13,280 bases of DNA, taken from positions 1 through 13,280 of the forward strand of contig JAFTNE010000058.1 of NCBI GenBank assembly GCA_017452035.1, written 5' to 3'. The first letter of the stretch is position 1, and the number at the start of each line of letters is the position of its first letter. The translations under genes and the position numbers were made by a program. This DNA is from Clostridia bacterium. GTDB taxonomy: Bacteria > Bacillota > Clostridia > Christensenellales > CAG-314. This document shows, one piece after another, positions 4,881 to 12,189 of the stretch. A model generated the notes under the pieces. That model was not told the origin of the DNA. It ran no database searches and saw only the letters and a list, made by a program, of their open reading frames with translations.

Positions 4881-7800
4881 ATGTACAACTTTTTAGACAG
4901 GCTCAACAACGTAACTGAATATGCAAAATTGCATCTGGATACCCGTGATAAAAATTTTATCACGGCTTTTGGCGTGCAACCAAACGAAAAACCAGTGGTG
5001 GTAAGTGGCGCAAAATGCGCCCTTTACGTGTGCAGTGACTATGTGGAAAGTCAACGAGTTTTTCGCGAACTAAGTGCGCTAACTGGTGGCAACGTGGTGT
5101 ATCTACCCCACAAAGAGGACGTGCTTTTGTACAAGCGCAACTCCTCCAAAAACACCCTATTTGCGCGCAATTTCGCCCTTTACAGCCTCACCCAAGGGGC
5201 AAATTTTGTGGTGACTTGCATTGACTCTCTCATGCAGTTTTACCCCCTAAAAAGCCGTTTTGAGGGCGATTTCTTTGCCTTGCAGGTTGGTGTTTGCTAT
5301 GATGTAAAAATGGTTACAAAACAGCTTGTAGCCTGTGGTTTTGCCCGTGTGGACGGCATCTCCAACGAAGGCGAGTTTGTCATCCGTGGCGACATTTTGG
5401 ACATTTCTTTACCCTTTGGAAAGCGTTTTCGCGTGGACTTTTTTGATGACGAAATTGAGTCTATCAAGGTAGTTGGCGAAGATAACGTTGCGCGCGAAAG
5501 TGTGGATAGTATCGACGTTTACCCCCTTTACGAGGCGACTTTGCTGGATGCAAACAAACTGGATGACTTGGGTAGCTACATCAATCGTCAAAAGGTGTCG
5601 GAAGATGCCAAAGCGCGTTTGTGCGAAATTGTATCGCTACTGCAAGCATCAGCCGGTGGTGGCAAGGTGGATAGCTCGTGGCTACTGCCCTTTGTAAAAA
5701 GTTCCACTTTGGCAGAGTATCTTCCAACTGATACCGTCATCTTTTGGGATGAGCCAAAAATGTTGCAAAACAGGGTGAACTTTTTGGCAAACGAACACAA
5801 CCAACGCGTGGCAAACCTTACCAAAGCAGGCGAAGTGTTGCCAGCGCACCAAAAGTGCTTGGTGGATGCAAGCGACGTGTTCAAGATTGAACGCCACCAA
5901 GTAAGTTTGCAAACGTTACCTTATGCGCCACAAATTGGTCAGCCCGATTGTGTTTACAACTTCAAAACTACAGCTGTGCCTAACTACGCTATGAACGACA
6001 CACAGCTTGCTACCGACATTTCCAACTGGAAACGCATGGGCTACGAAGTGGTGGTGTTGGCTGGCAGTGATGGTATCGAGCCAACCAAACAAAAACTTGC
6101 AACAAACGGCGTGTATCTTCACCAAGGGGAAAGGGCGTTGCCCAACCCTGCCGAAGGTCTAATTTTACCTATTGGCTACTCCAAGGGCTTTGTTTCTCAC
6201 ACCAACAAACTGGCTATTATTGGTGCGCGCGATTTAGGCAGAGGGCTTGCTAAAAAGCAAGTTTCCAAAAACAAAAAGCAGGCATTTTTGTCTGTGGAAC
6301 GTGGCGACTACGTTGTTCACGAAATACACGGTATCGGCCTTTGCGAAGGTATTCAAAAAATAACCTCCCCCACTGGCGAACAAAAGGACTACATTGTTGT
6401 TTTATACAAAAACGGCGATAGGCTGTACGTGCCTGTGGACTCCACCAACATGCTTTCGCGCTACTCTGGTGGCGAAAACCCCACATTGTCCAAACTGGGT
6501 GGCGAAGACTTTGCGCGCGTCAAAAACAAGGTAAAGGCTGGCATCAAAGCTATGTCCATTGACCTATTGAAGTTGTATGCCGAGCGCGAAAAATCTCGTG
6601 GGTTCAAGTACCACATTGACCAATACTTATCTGACGAGTTCAACCAATACTTCCCATTTACCCCCACGGACGACCAACTAAAATGTCAGGCAGAAATTGC
6701 CAAAGACCTTACAAGCAACCGTATTATGGACAGAGTTTTGGTGGGCGACGTTGGCTACGGCAAGACGGAAGTGGCAATGCGCGCCACCTTTGACGTGGTA
6801 TCCAACGGTTACCAAGTGGCAGTGCTTGCGCCTACAACCATTTTGGCCGAGCAACACTACAAAACTTTTAGCCAGCGTATGGCGCACTTTGATATCAAGG
6901 TGGCATGCCTCAATCGTTTTAGGACGGCTGACGAGCAAAAGGCTATCATAGCGCAACTCAAAGAGGGCAAGGTGGATGTTGTAATTGGTACTCACAGGCT
7001 TTTATCAAAGGACGTGCAGTTCAACAAGCTTGGTCTGCTTGTGTTGGACGAAGAACAACGTTTTGGTGTGGAACACAAGGAAAAAATCAAAGTGATGAAA
7101 ACCTCCGTTGACGTGCTCACAATGAGCGCAACGCCTATTCCTCGCACGCTTCACATGGCACTTTCCGGCATACGAGATATTTCCACAATTACCACCCCAC
7201 CAGTTGAGCGTATGGCTGTGGAAACCTTTGTTGTCGAGCAAAGCGACGCCTTGCTTGTGGACGTTATCACGCGTGAGCTTGCCCGTGGTGGACAGGTATA
7301 CTGTGTGTACAATAGCGTGCAAACTATCGACAGCTTTGCCTACAAACTCAAAGAAATGCTACCTGATGCCAAAATAATTGTGGCGCATGGTCAAATGGGC
7401 GAAACGGCTTTGGAAGATGCCGTAATGGCGTTTTCCGAGGGTAAGGGGGATGTGCTTGTATGCACAACCATTATCGAAAACGGTATCGACATCCCCAATG
7501 CAAATACACTTATCGTCACCAATGCCGACAAACTGGGACTTTCGCAGTTGTATCAACTGCGGGGCAGAGTAGGTCGTAGTAACAAGCTTGCGTATGCATA
7601 CTTTTTGTACAAAGAGGACAAAATTTTGAGTGAAGTTGCCTACAAACGACTTTCCTCCATTACCGAGTACAGCGAGCTGGGCAGTGGCTTTAAAATTGCC
7701 ATGAAGGACCTGGAAATTCGTGGCGCAGGAAACATCTTGGGACGCGAGCAACACGGTCACATGGTCAAGGTTGGCTACGACATGTACGCCAAGCTTTTGC

Positions 7801-8294
7801 AAGAGGCCGTTGCCGAACTTAAAGGCCAAACTGTCGAGCAGGAAATCCACACCGATATTGAAATTGATATCGAGGCTTACGCGCCAGATAACTACATCCC
7901 ATTGCAAACGGAGCGAATGGACTTTTACCAACAACTTGCATCTTGCAAGACGGTGGAAGAAATTGAAAAGACAAAGGCTCAACTGCAAAACGTGTATGGA
8001 ACAATGCCTCGTCAGGTGGAAAACTTGTTTGCTGTGGCAACGCTAAAAGTACTTGCCAATGCCGTTGGCATCAGTAAAGTTTCCGTAAAGGTTGGTAAAG
8101 GCGAATTGGTATTTGCCAGTCGAGAAAAGATGTTTTGCAAGGCAGTGTTCGACACTTTGACGGAATTTGGCAGTCGTGTTAGCGCATCAAGTAGTAGTTA
8201 CAGCTTGGTGTTTAGTTCCACCGACTACATCCAAAAGGACAGGTTGTTTGGTGCAATGCTCAGTTTTTTGCAAAACTTGCAACAACATCAGTAA
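4881..8294 (+). CDS. mfd: Transcription-repair coupling factor (Mfd)
   Basis: Mfd pushes stalled RNA polymerase off damaged DNA and recruits UvrA. The length of about 1137 residues is normal for the family. Order of domains: a UvrB-like N-terminal module ([17 protein letters not shown] and [11 protein letters not shown]), the CarD-like RNA-polymerase interaction domain from about residue 470 ([18 protein letters not shown]), then the RecG-type translocase. Its motifs are Walker [10 protein letters not shown] (622-630, Lys628), DEEQRFG from 723, MSATPIPR (748-755) and QLRGRVGR (892-899). The C-terminal TRCF domain starts near 1000. The start is uncertain: ATG at 4881 gives MYNFLDRL, but GGGAG lies only two bases before it. 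An in-frame GTG at 4872 would add three residues and has no Shine-Dalgarno. A strong hairpin precedes both. All helicase motifs are intact. Confidence 0.97.
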   Translation: MYNFLDRLNNVTEYAKLHLDTRDKNFITAFGVQPNEKPVVVSGAKCALYVCSDYVESQRVFRELSALTGGNVVYLPHKEDVLLYKRNSSKNTLFARNFALYSLTQGANFVVTCIDSLMQFYPLKSRFEGDFFALQVGVCYDVKMVTKQLVACGFARVDGISNEGEFVIRGDILDISLPFGKRFRVDFFDDEIESIKVVGEDNVARESVDSIDVYPLYEATLLDANKLDDLGSYINRQKVSEDAKARLCEIVSLLQASAGGGKVDSSWLLPFVKSSTLAEYLPTDTVIFWDEPKMLQNRVNFLANEHNQRVANLTKAGEVLPAHQKCLVDASDVFKIERHQVSLQTLPYAPQIGQPDCVYNFKTTAVPNYAMNDTQLATDISNWKRMGYEVVVLAGSDGIEPTKQKLATNGVYLHQGERALPNPAEGLILPIGYSKGFVSHTNKLAIIGARDLGRGLAKKQVSKNKKQAFLSVERGDYVVHEIHGIGLCEGIQKITSPTGEQKDYIVVLYKNGDRLYVPVDSTNMLSRYSGGENPTLSKLGGEDFARVKNKVKAGIKAMSIDLLKLYAEREKSRGFKYHIDQYLSDEFNQYFPFTPTDDQLKCQAEIAKDLTSNRIMDRVLVGDVGYGKTEVAMRATFDVVSNGYQVAVLAPTTILAEQHYKTFSQRMAHFDIKVACLNRFRTADEQKAIIAQLKEGKVDVVIGTHRLLSKDVQFNKLGLLVLDEEQRFGVEHKEKIKVMKTSVDVLTMSATPIPRTLHMALSGIRDISTITTPPVERMAVETFVVEQSDALLVDVITRELARGGQVYCVYNSVQTIDSFAYKLKEMLPDAKIIVAHGQMGETALEDAVMAFSEGKGDVLVCTTIIENGIDIPNANTLIVTNADKLGLSQLYQLRGRVGRSNKLAYAYFLYKEDKILSEVAYKRLSSITEYSELGSGFKIAMKDLEIRGAGNILGREQHGHMVKVGYDMYAKLLQEAVAELKGQTVEQEIHTDIEIDIEAYAPDNYIPLQTERMDFYQQLASCKTVEEIEKTKAQLQNVYGTMPRQVENLFAVATLKVLANAVGISKVSVKVGKGELVFASREKMFCKAVFDTLTEFGSRVSASSSSYSLVFSSTDYIQKDRLFGAMLSFLQNLQQHQ

Positions 8295-8353
8295 AATAGT
8301 GGCATTTTGTAAGGAAATTTGCATTTTGTGTCAAATCAAATTTAGTCAAACGC

Positions 8354-8382
8354 TTGCCAATTATTAAATATAAATGTATAAT
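8354..8382 (+). promoter_or_regulatory. Promoter of the PrsA/SurA-like gene
   Basis: TTGCCA (8354-8359), 17-bp spacer, TATAAT (8377-8382). The foldase gene thus has its own promoter although it follows mfd in the same direction; no clear terminator is seen between them. Confidence 0.82.
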
Positions 8383-8449
8383 AGATTAGTATCATTATAT
8401 GTGGGCGTATGTCCACGCTTATCACAAGGTAAACTTTTAGGAGTAATTT

Positions 8450-10309
8450 ATGAAAAAGGCAATCAAACTCATCACACTCATTCTAGTTGTTGTTTTGATG
8501 TTTAGTGTTTTGTCCGGTTGCGCAATGTTCGGCAAGAACGTTGAAAAGTATCGTTCTACACCAATTGTAAAGGTGGGCGATCAAGCAATTACCGTTGGCG
8601 AAATGTTGGACGCTTTCAACACACAATACAACAACTACTATTACTATATTGCACAAGGCTACTTTACAGTAGAACAAGTATTTGAAATTGCTGCAAGTTC
8701 TTTGTACGAACAAACCATCAAAATTGATGCGTATGTTTCTGCAAACAAAGCAGTAACACAAAACGAAACATACAAAAACGGCAAGTTCCTCACCGAAGAC
8801 GAACTTAACTTTGTTGTTCGTTACGTAAAATACTTGGTATTTACAAACTTCGACCAACAAGTAGAATCTTTCCTTGCTAACGATCGCGAATTTAACGCAG
8901 TAGAGGCAGAAGATACATCTCGCGACTTCCTTGAACCAGACGATTTGGGTGGTGCAAAGTACTCTGATTACATCTACAACCAAAACTTCGTAAACGAAGA
9001 TATGGACGAGTACATGGCAGATTACTACAGCTTTATCAAAGCAGAAGATTTCCAAAAGGATGCCAAGGTTGATTCTTACGTTTTCACAAAGGAAGCTGAC
9101 GCTCAAGCAAGGTTGGATTTCTACAACGATCGTCTTGATGAAGAAGAAACAAAGGTTACCTACACAGAACTTGTAGAAACTCAAAACAAGGTTATTCGTC
9201 GTTACCAAAACTCCATCAAACTTTCCTATGGATTTGACCTCGAAGGTTTTGTAAAGAGCCAAATCGAATCCATGATCAAGTCTATCATTGTTGCAAAGTA
9301 CAACAGAGATATCTACTCCAAGATTGATGGCGTTGATGCATCCAAAACAAAGGAAGCATTGCTTGCTAACACACAAAGCCTTGCTGTAAACCAAAGCGCA
9401 GACTACATCTTGAACGATAGCTTTGACTCTTTGATTACATCTTTGTCCGAATCCAGCTATCTCTACGCTGTTGATGAGGCTCAAAAGGGCAACTACATTT
9501 TTGTAAAGAACATTCTCATTCCATTTAGCACCGAGCAAACACAATATCTCAACAACATGGCTGTTACTCTTGGTGGAACAGAAAGCAAAGCATACATCGC
9601 TGAACGTTTGAAAGTTGCTACACAAATTGTTGCTGACGACTTTACAAGCGAAAAGGATGATGACGGCAACTACGTAAAGGTAGAAGGTTTGTTTGAAGTT
9701 TCCGGCGACAAGCTCGTTATCAAAGCTGGTAGCGCATTGGCTACTAACTTGCAAAACGGTCAAGTTGTTCCAATGGATGGTATGTCCAAGACAGAAACAG
9801 TTCTCAAGTTGATGGAAAAGTACAACACTGACGTTGGACAACACTCTGCAGCATACGACTACGTTGTTCGCATCAAAGATGACGACAACTACACACAACC
9901 TTGGGTAACCGAGTTTGTTGACGCTGCAAAGGATGCTTACACAAGTGGTCTCAACACATACTCCATCTGCGTATCTACTTACGGTGTTCATATCGTTTAC
10001 TACTCTGCAGACGTTGTAGCGCAAGACTTCTCTCAAGGCGCATTTGATGGTGTAGTTGGCAACCCAGATGCTGATACATCCAGCCCTGCTTACAAACTTT
10101 TCAAAACTTACTTCGAAACTGAATCCAACTCTGCAATTACCAAAGATATGGAAGCTCTCAAAAAGGCTTACGAAACAAACGGTAAAGTTGTTGAAACAGC
10201 TGAATTCAAAAAGTTTATGAAAGATAACGAAATTGAATACACATTTGACGACATGATTTGCACCGAAGAGGACGAAGACGAACACGAAGGTCACAATCAC
10301 ACCCACTAA
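8450..10309 (+). CDS. PrsA/SurA-like lipoprotein foldase (putative peptidylprolyl isomerase)
   Basis: It is probably a membrane-anchored foldase that helps secreted proteins fold outside the cell. The signal peptide ends in lipobox L-S-G-C (Cys24). The next region, PIVKVGDQAITVGEMLDAFN (about 38-57), matches the SurA/PrsA N-terminal chaperone domain. A parvulin-like end, YGVHIVYY (G512-V-H514), is visible, but the rest of the isomerase domain is divergent and activity is uncertain. The C-terminus is acidic, then His-rich (EHEGHNHTH, four His in the last eight residues). The length of 619 exceeds classical PrsA (about 290) but such long forms follow mfd in Clostridia. AGGAG at 8439-8443 is six bases before the ATG. 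Codon use is strongly biased: TTA, CTA and TCA are absent from about codon 12 on, suggesting high expression. The alternative is a lipoprotein with only the chaperone domain. Confidence 0.82.
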   Translation: MKKAIKLITLILVVVLMFSVLSGCAMFGKNVEKYRSTPIVKVGDQAITVGEMLDAFNTQYNNYYYYIAQGYFTVEQVFEIAASSLYEQTIKIDAYVSANKAVTQNETYKNGKFLTEDELNFVVRYVKYLVFTNFDQQVESFLANDREFNAVEAEDTSRDFLEPDDLGGAKYSDYIYNQNFVNEDMDEYMADYYSFIKAEDFQKDAKVDSYVFTKEADAQARLDFYNDRLDEEETKVTYTELVETQNKVIRRYQNSIKLSYGFDLEGFVKSQIESMIKSIIVAKYNRDIYSKIDGVDASKTKEALLANTQSLAVNQSADYILNDSFDSLITSLSESSYLYAVDEAQKGNYIFVKNILIPFSTEQTQYLNNMAVTLGGTESKAYIAERLKVATQIVADDFTSEKDDDGNYVKVEGLFEVSGDKLVIKAGSALATNLQNGQVVPMDGMSKTETVLKLMEKYNTDVGQHSAAYDYVVRIKDDDNYTQPWVTEFVDAAKDAYTSGLNTYSICVSTYGVHIVYYSADVVAQDFSQGAFDGVVGNPDADTSSPAYKLFKTYFETESNSAITKDMEALKKAYETNGKVVETAEFKKFMKDNEIEYTFDDMICTEEDEDEHEGHNHTH

Positions 10310-10318
10310 AATAACACA

Positions 10319-10357
10319 AAACCCCTTACAAACTGAAAGTAAGGGGTTTGTTTTTTA
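10319..10357 (+). terminator. Intrinsic terminator of the PrsA/SurA-like gene
   Basis: AAACCCCTTAC (10319-10329) and GTAAGGGGTTT (10339-10349) form a perfect 11-bp stem with a 9-nt loop. The T6 run follows after one G. It lies ten bases after the stop codon. Confidence 0.95.
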
Positions 10358-10431
10358 TTACCACGGGACGAATTAATTTTTCGAAAATAACAATGCTACA
10401 GTAGTTTGATTAATAATATGGTTATTGATAT

Positions 10432-10512
10432 AAACAAAAAACCTCGTTCTTTTGAACTAGGTTTACTTGGCAGAAGCAAGTGGACTCGATACTACCAACT
10501 AAATATGCTTAT
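10432..10512 (-). pseudogene. Decayed second copy of the tRNA-Ile 3' part and its terminator
   Basis: Bases 10432-10489 match 10547-10604 at an offset of 115, with four mismatches in 58. The match covers the terminator and the 3' end of tRNA-Ile including the CCA-encoding TGG. Further on, TATGCTT near 10504 resembles the tRNA-Ile acceptor 5' end, so the copy seems to have lost its middle (D arm, anticodon arm, variable region). The terminator copy has also lost pairing. It lies downstream of the live tRNA pair on the minus strand and cannot make a tRNA. Confidence 0.75.
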
Positions 10513-10550
10513 ACTCACTTCGTTCGTGTAAGGCGATATATCTACCAAAC

Positions 10551-10579
10551 AAAAAACCTCGTTCATTCGAACGAGGTTT
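10551..10579 (-). terminator. Intrinsic terminator of the tRNA-Ala / tRNA-Ile unit
   Basis: AAACCTCGTTC (10554-10564) and GAACGAGGTTT (10569-10579) form a perfect 11-bp stem with loop ATTC. On the minus strand it is followed by a T run (complement of 10551-10556). It begins three bases after the tRNA-Ile CCA. Confidence 0.92.
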
Positions 10580-10582
10580 ACT

Positions 10583-10659
10583 TGGTAGAAGCAAGTGGAC
10601 TCGAACCACCGACCCCCACCTTATCAGGGTGGTGCTCTAACCTGCTGAGCTATGCTTCT
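10583..10659 (-). tRNA. tRNA-Ile (anticodon GAT)
   Basis: This is a 77-nt cloverleaf on the minus strand. Acceptor AGAAGCA pairs perfectly with TGCTTCT; discriminator A and encoded CCA follow. The anticodon stem is CCACC/GGTGG with loop CT-GAT-AA. The T loop TTCGAGT is normal. It reads AUU and AUC codons. Confidence 0.97.
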
Positions 10660-10669
10660 ATATTAAAAC

Positions 10670-10775
10670 GCACTTGACGTTGTTTGGTGGAGATGAGCGG
10701 GATCGAACCGCTGACCCCCTGCTTGCAAGGCAGGTGCTCTCCCAGCTGAGCTACACCCCCATATCCGTCAAGTGC
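10670..10775 (-). other. Symmetric processing-like stem bracketing tRNA-Ala
   Basis: GCACTTGACG (10670-10679) and CGTCAAGTGC (10766-10775) are perfect inverted repeats. Each arm stands exactly five bases from the mature tRNA-Ala ends (10685 and 10760). In the precursor, leader and trailer would pair as a second stem stacked beyond the acceptor stem. Confidence 0.75.
10685..10760 (-). tRNA. tRNA-Ala (anticodon TGC)
   Basis: This is a 76-nt cloverleaf on the minus strand with encoded CCA. The acceptor GGGGGTG pairs with CATCTCC, giving the G3-U70 pair that identifies alanine tRNAs. The anticodon stem is CCTGC/GCAGG with loop CT-TGC-AA. It is the first gene of the unit; tRNA-Ile follows after 25 bases. 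The Ala/Ile pair is the set usual in rRNA spacers, but no rRNA is present here. Confidence 0.97.
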
Positions 10776-10781
10776 TTATAT

Positions 10782-10810
10782 ATAATATCATTTTATAAAA
10801 AATGTGTCAA
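10782..10810 (-). promoter_or_regulatory. Promoter of the tRNA unit
   Basis: On the minus strand TTGACA (10805-10810), a 17-bp spacer and TATTAT (10782-10787). An A/T-rich tract upstream (10811-10850) could act as an UP element, which would suit a stable RNA promoter. Confidence 0.82.
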
Positions 10811-10947
10811 TTATTTACATACAATTTTTTTGTAAATTTTTAATATTTTTTTGAGCTTGTTTTTGCTGTTTGAAAGCCTAATGGTCATTATATTTTGTCT
10901 ATTGCCACCCTCTCAACAAAAAACACCAAACAACGCAAAAGTTTGTG

Positions 10948-10976
10948 TTTACATGTGACAAATTATGTGATACAAT
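10948..10976 (+). promoter_or_regulatory. Promoter of the Mrr-like gene
   Basis: TTTACA (10948-10953), 17-bp spacer, TACAAT (10971-10976), identical hexamers and spacing to the mfd promoter. Between this and the divergent tRNA promoter, 10851-10947 holds nothing I can identify. Confidence 0.75.
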
Positions 10977-11055
10977 ATATTTGTACAAGGTTGGCTTGCT
11001 TTAGCATCTTGTGGTGCGTTTTGCAAAACTGTCCAACCCAAAAGGAAAGTGTTTT

Positions 11056-11850
11056 ATGAGTAAGTCAAAAGATACACAAACAAACAATACTCAACCAAAA
11101 TCTGACAAGAAAAAGTCCAAGGGCTATCAAAAAGCGATAGAGTTTGCCATCATTTTGTTGTTTTTTGGCGTTGTGGCAATTTTGTTATCCGTGCTGTTTT
11201 TATCCAAGGAAATGGCAAACAAGCCCGAGCTTTCACCCATCAACACCTACTGTTTGTATGGTGGCATTGGTGTTACAGCTTTGGCAGTGCTGATACTTAT
11301 CATTGGTATTTCTGTTGGTGTAAAAGCCAAGAAAAAACAAAAGAAAGCGCAATCACAACCCAAGCCAGAGGTAATGACGGACGTGGAGGTAAGTTTGGAT
11401 GCGCCCACAACAACCAGTGGTGGCACAACGGTGACATACGTTCCCAGTCAAGAGGCTCCAACCTTTATTGAAATGGGCAGTTACCAAACTATTGAGGAAA
11501 AGTTTGACCAAATTGCCAAAATGGACAAAACTCAATTTGTCATCTACGTTGCGCGTTTGTTCAGCCAAAAGGGCTACCAAGTAAAGCTCACTCCCGTTTT
11601 TGACAACTACGGCGTCGATATGCTTGTGGAAAAAATGGGCGTTATAATTGCTGTAAGTTGCGTTTTGACAAACCGAGTGCTTTGCGCAAGTGACGTTCAA
11701 ACAGCATCCGAAGGACAAAGCTACTACCCAGCATCTAACATGATGGTGCTTACAAACATGTACTTCGATCGTACTGCAGTAGATTTTGCCAAGGCAAACA
11801 AAATTTCCCTTGTAGACCGTGTAATCCTGACGGAAGATTTTATGCACTAG
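11056..11850 (+). CDS. Membrane protein with a Mrr-type nuclease-fold domain lacking the catalytic Q-x-K
   Basis: The 264-residue product has a Lys-rich N-terminus and two hydrophobic helices (about 27-49 and 64-89). A basic patch KAKKKQKKAQ and a Thr/Pro-rich linker follow. The C-terminal domain (about 155-260) matches the Mrr/PD-(D/E)xK restriction-like fold: FVIYVARLFSQKGYQV, then NYGVDML with D188, and later MVLTNMYFDRTAVDFAKANK and LVDR. In active members the strand after the Asp reads like VQCK; here it is AVSCV, so Gln and Lys are replaced by Ser201 and Val203. Cleavage is therefore unlikely, while DNA binding remains possible. The start at 11056 is preferred because AGGA (11043-11046) lies nine bases upstream; an in-frame ATG at 11011 would add 15 residues without a Shine-Dalgarno. 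It appears to be monocistronic. Both termini are predicted to be cytoplasmic. Confidence 0.8.
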   Translation: MSKSKDTQTNNTQPKSDKKKSKGYQKAIEFAIILLFFGVVAILLSVLFLSKEMANKPELSPINTYCLYGGIGVTALAVLILIIGISVGVKAKKKQKKAQSQPKPEVMTDVEVSLDAPTTTSGGTTVTYVPSQEAPTFIEMGSYQTIEEKFDQIAKMDKTQFVIYVARLFSQKGYQVKLTPVFDNYGVDMLVEKMGVIIAVSCVLTNRVLCASDVQTASEGQSYYPASNMMVLTNMYFDRTAVDFAKANKISLVDRVILTEDFMH

Positions 11851-12044
11851 GGCACGCAGATTCTTTGCTGAGCAAAAGTTACGAGTGTCTTTACACTCGA
11901 ATAGGGCGTTTTTGTGGTATTCTGTTTAAATCTTTGTTGCTAACGCAATCACAGCTGAGTGACTTTTGTCAAACACTCAACAGCGTGTCAAAACGTCAAC
12001 AGTAGGCATAAATAAACTTGCCAAACATCCTAAAACGCTTTACT
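11851..12044. other. Intergenic stretch with one small hairpin
   Basis: The only clear structure is CGAGTGT-CTTT-ACACTCG (11882-11899) on a 7-bp stem. A T5 run follows about ten bases later, too far for a good terminator, but it may still end the Mrr-like transcript. A weaker imperfect dyad GAGTG/CACTC lies near 11956-11977. No gene or repeat is recognised in the rest. Confidence 0.4.
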
Positions 12045-12064
12045 CCCCCCCCGTGTGATATAAT
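12036..12064 (+). promoter_or_regulatory. Probable promoter of the last lipoprotein, with a C8 tract in the spacer
   Basis: TATAAT (12059-12064) is preceded by TG one base upstream, giving an extended -10 (TGATATAAT). No good -35 stands at 17 bp (CGCTTT at 12036-12041); TTTACT at 12039-12044 stands at 14 bp. A run of eight C residues (12045-12052) fills the spacer. Confidence 0.6.
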
Positions 12065-12079
12065 GTATAAAACATAACT

Positions 12080-12145
12080 TGGACACAGTATGCCAAAAAC
12101 ATTTTGCACAAACAAAATGAGTTTTTGCAAATGGTGTCCATTTTT
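12080..12145 (+). promoter_or_regulatory. Long leader hairpin with T run, attenuator-like
   Basis: Nested arms pair as TGGACAC (12080-12086) with GTGTCCA (12134-12140), CAAAAAC (12094-12100) with GTTTTTG (12121-12127), and ATTTTG (12101-12106) with CAAAAT (12113-12118), leaving a 6-nt loop. T5 follows at once (12141-12145). It starts about ten bases after the predicted transcript start and lies about 45 bases before the start codon. GACAC and TGCCA of the left arm can instead pair with TGGCAGTGTC (12157-12166). Confidence 0.6.
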
Positions 12146-12189
12146 GATAGAAAAATTGGCAGTGTCTAACTGCAAAGGAAGGTCTAGGT

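Noticed and set aside
8295..8449. Riboswitch or terminator between mfd and the foldase gene
   Set aside because: Only weak AT-rich pairing (AAATTTG/CAAATTT with a long loop) and a 4-bp hairpin are visible; the promoter explains the region.
8483..10306. A 607-codon open frame on the minus strand, covering the foldase gene
   Set aside because: It is codon-aligned with the sense gene and stays open only because TTA, CTA and TCA are avoided. It has a Cys/Phe/Val-rich nonsense composition, no Shine-Dalgarno and no family resemblance.
10432..10604. Integration (att) site pair of a mobile element
   Set aside because: The direct repeats are only 115 bp apart with no integrase or cargo, so a decayed tandem duplication is the simpler reading; kept only as an alternative.
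10480..10677. Small plus-strand open frame over the tRNA-Ile region
   Set aside because: It is the antisense reading of a tRNA gene and its remnant, a common false gene.
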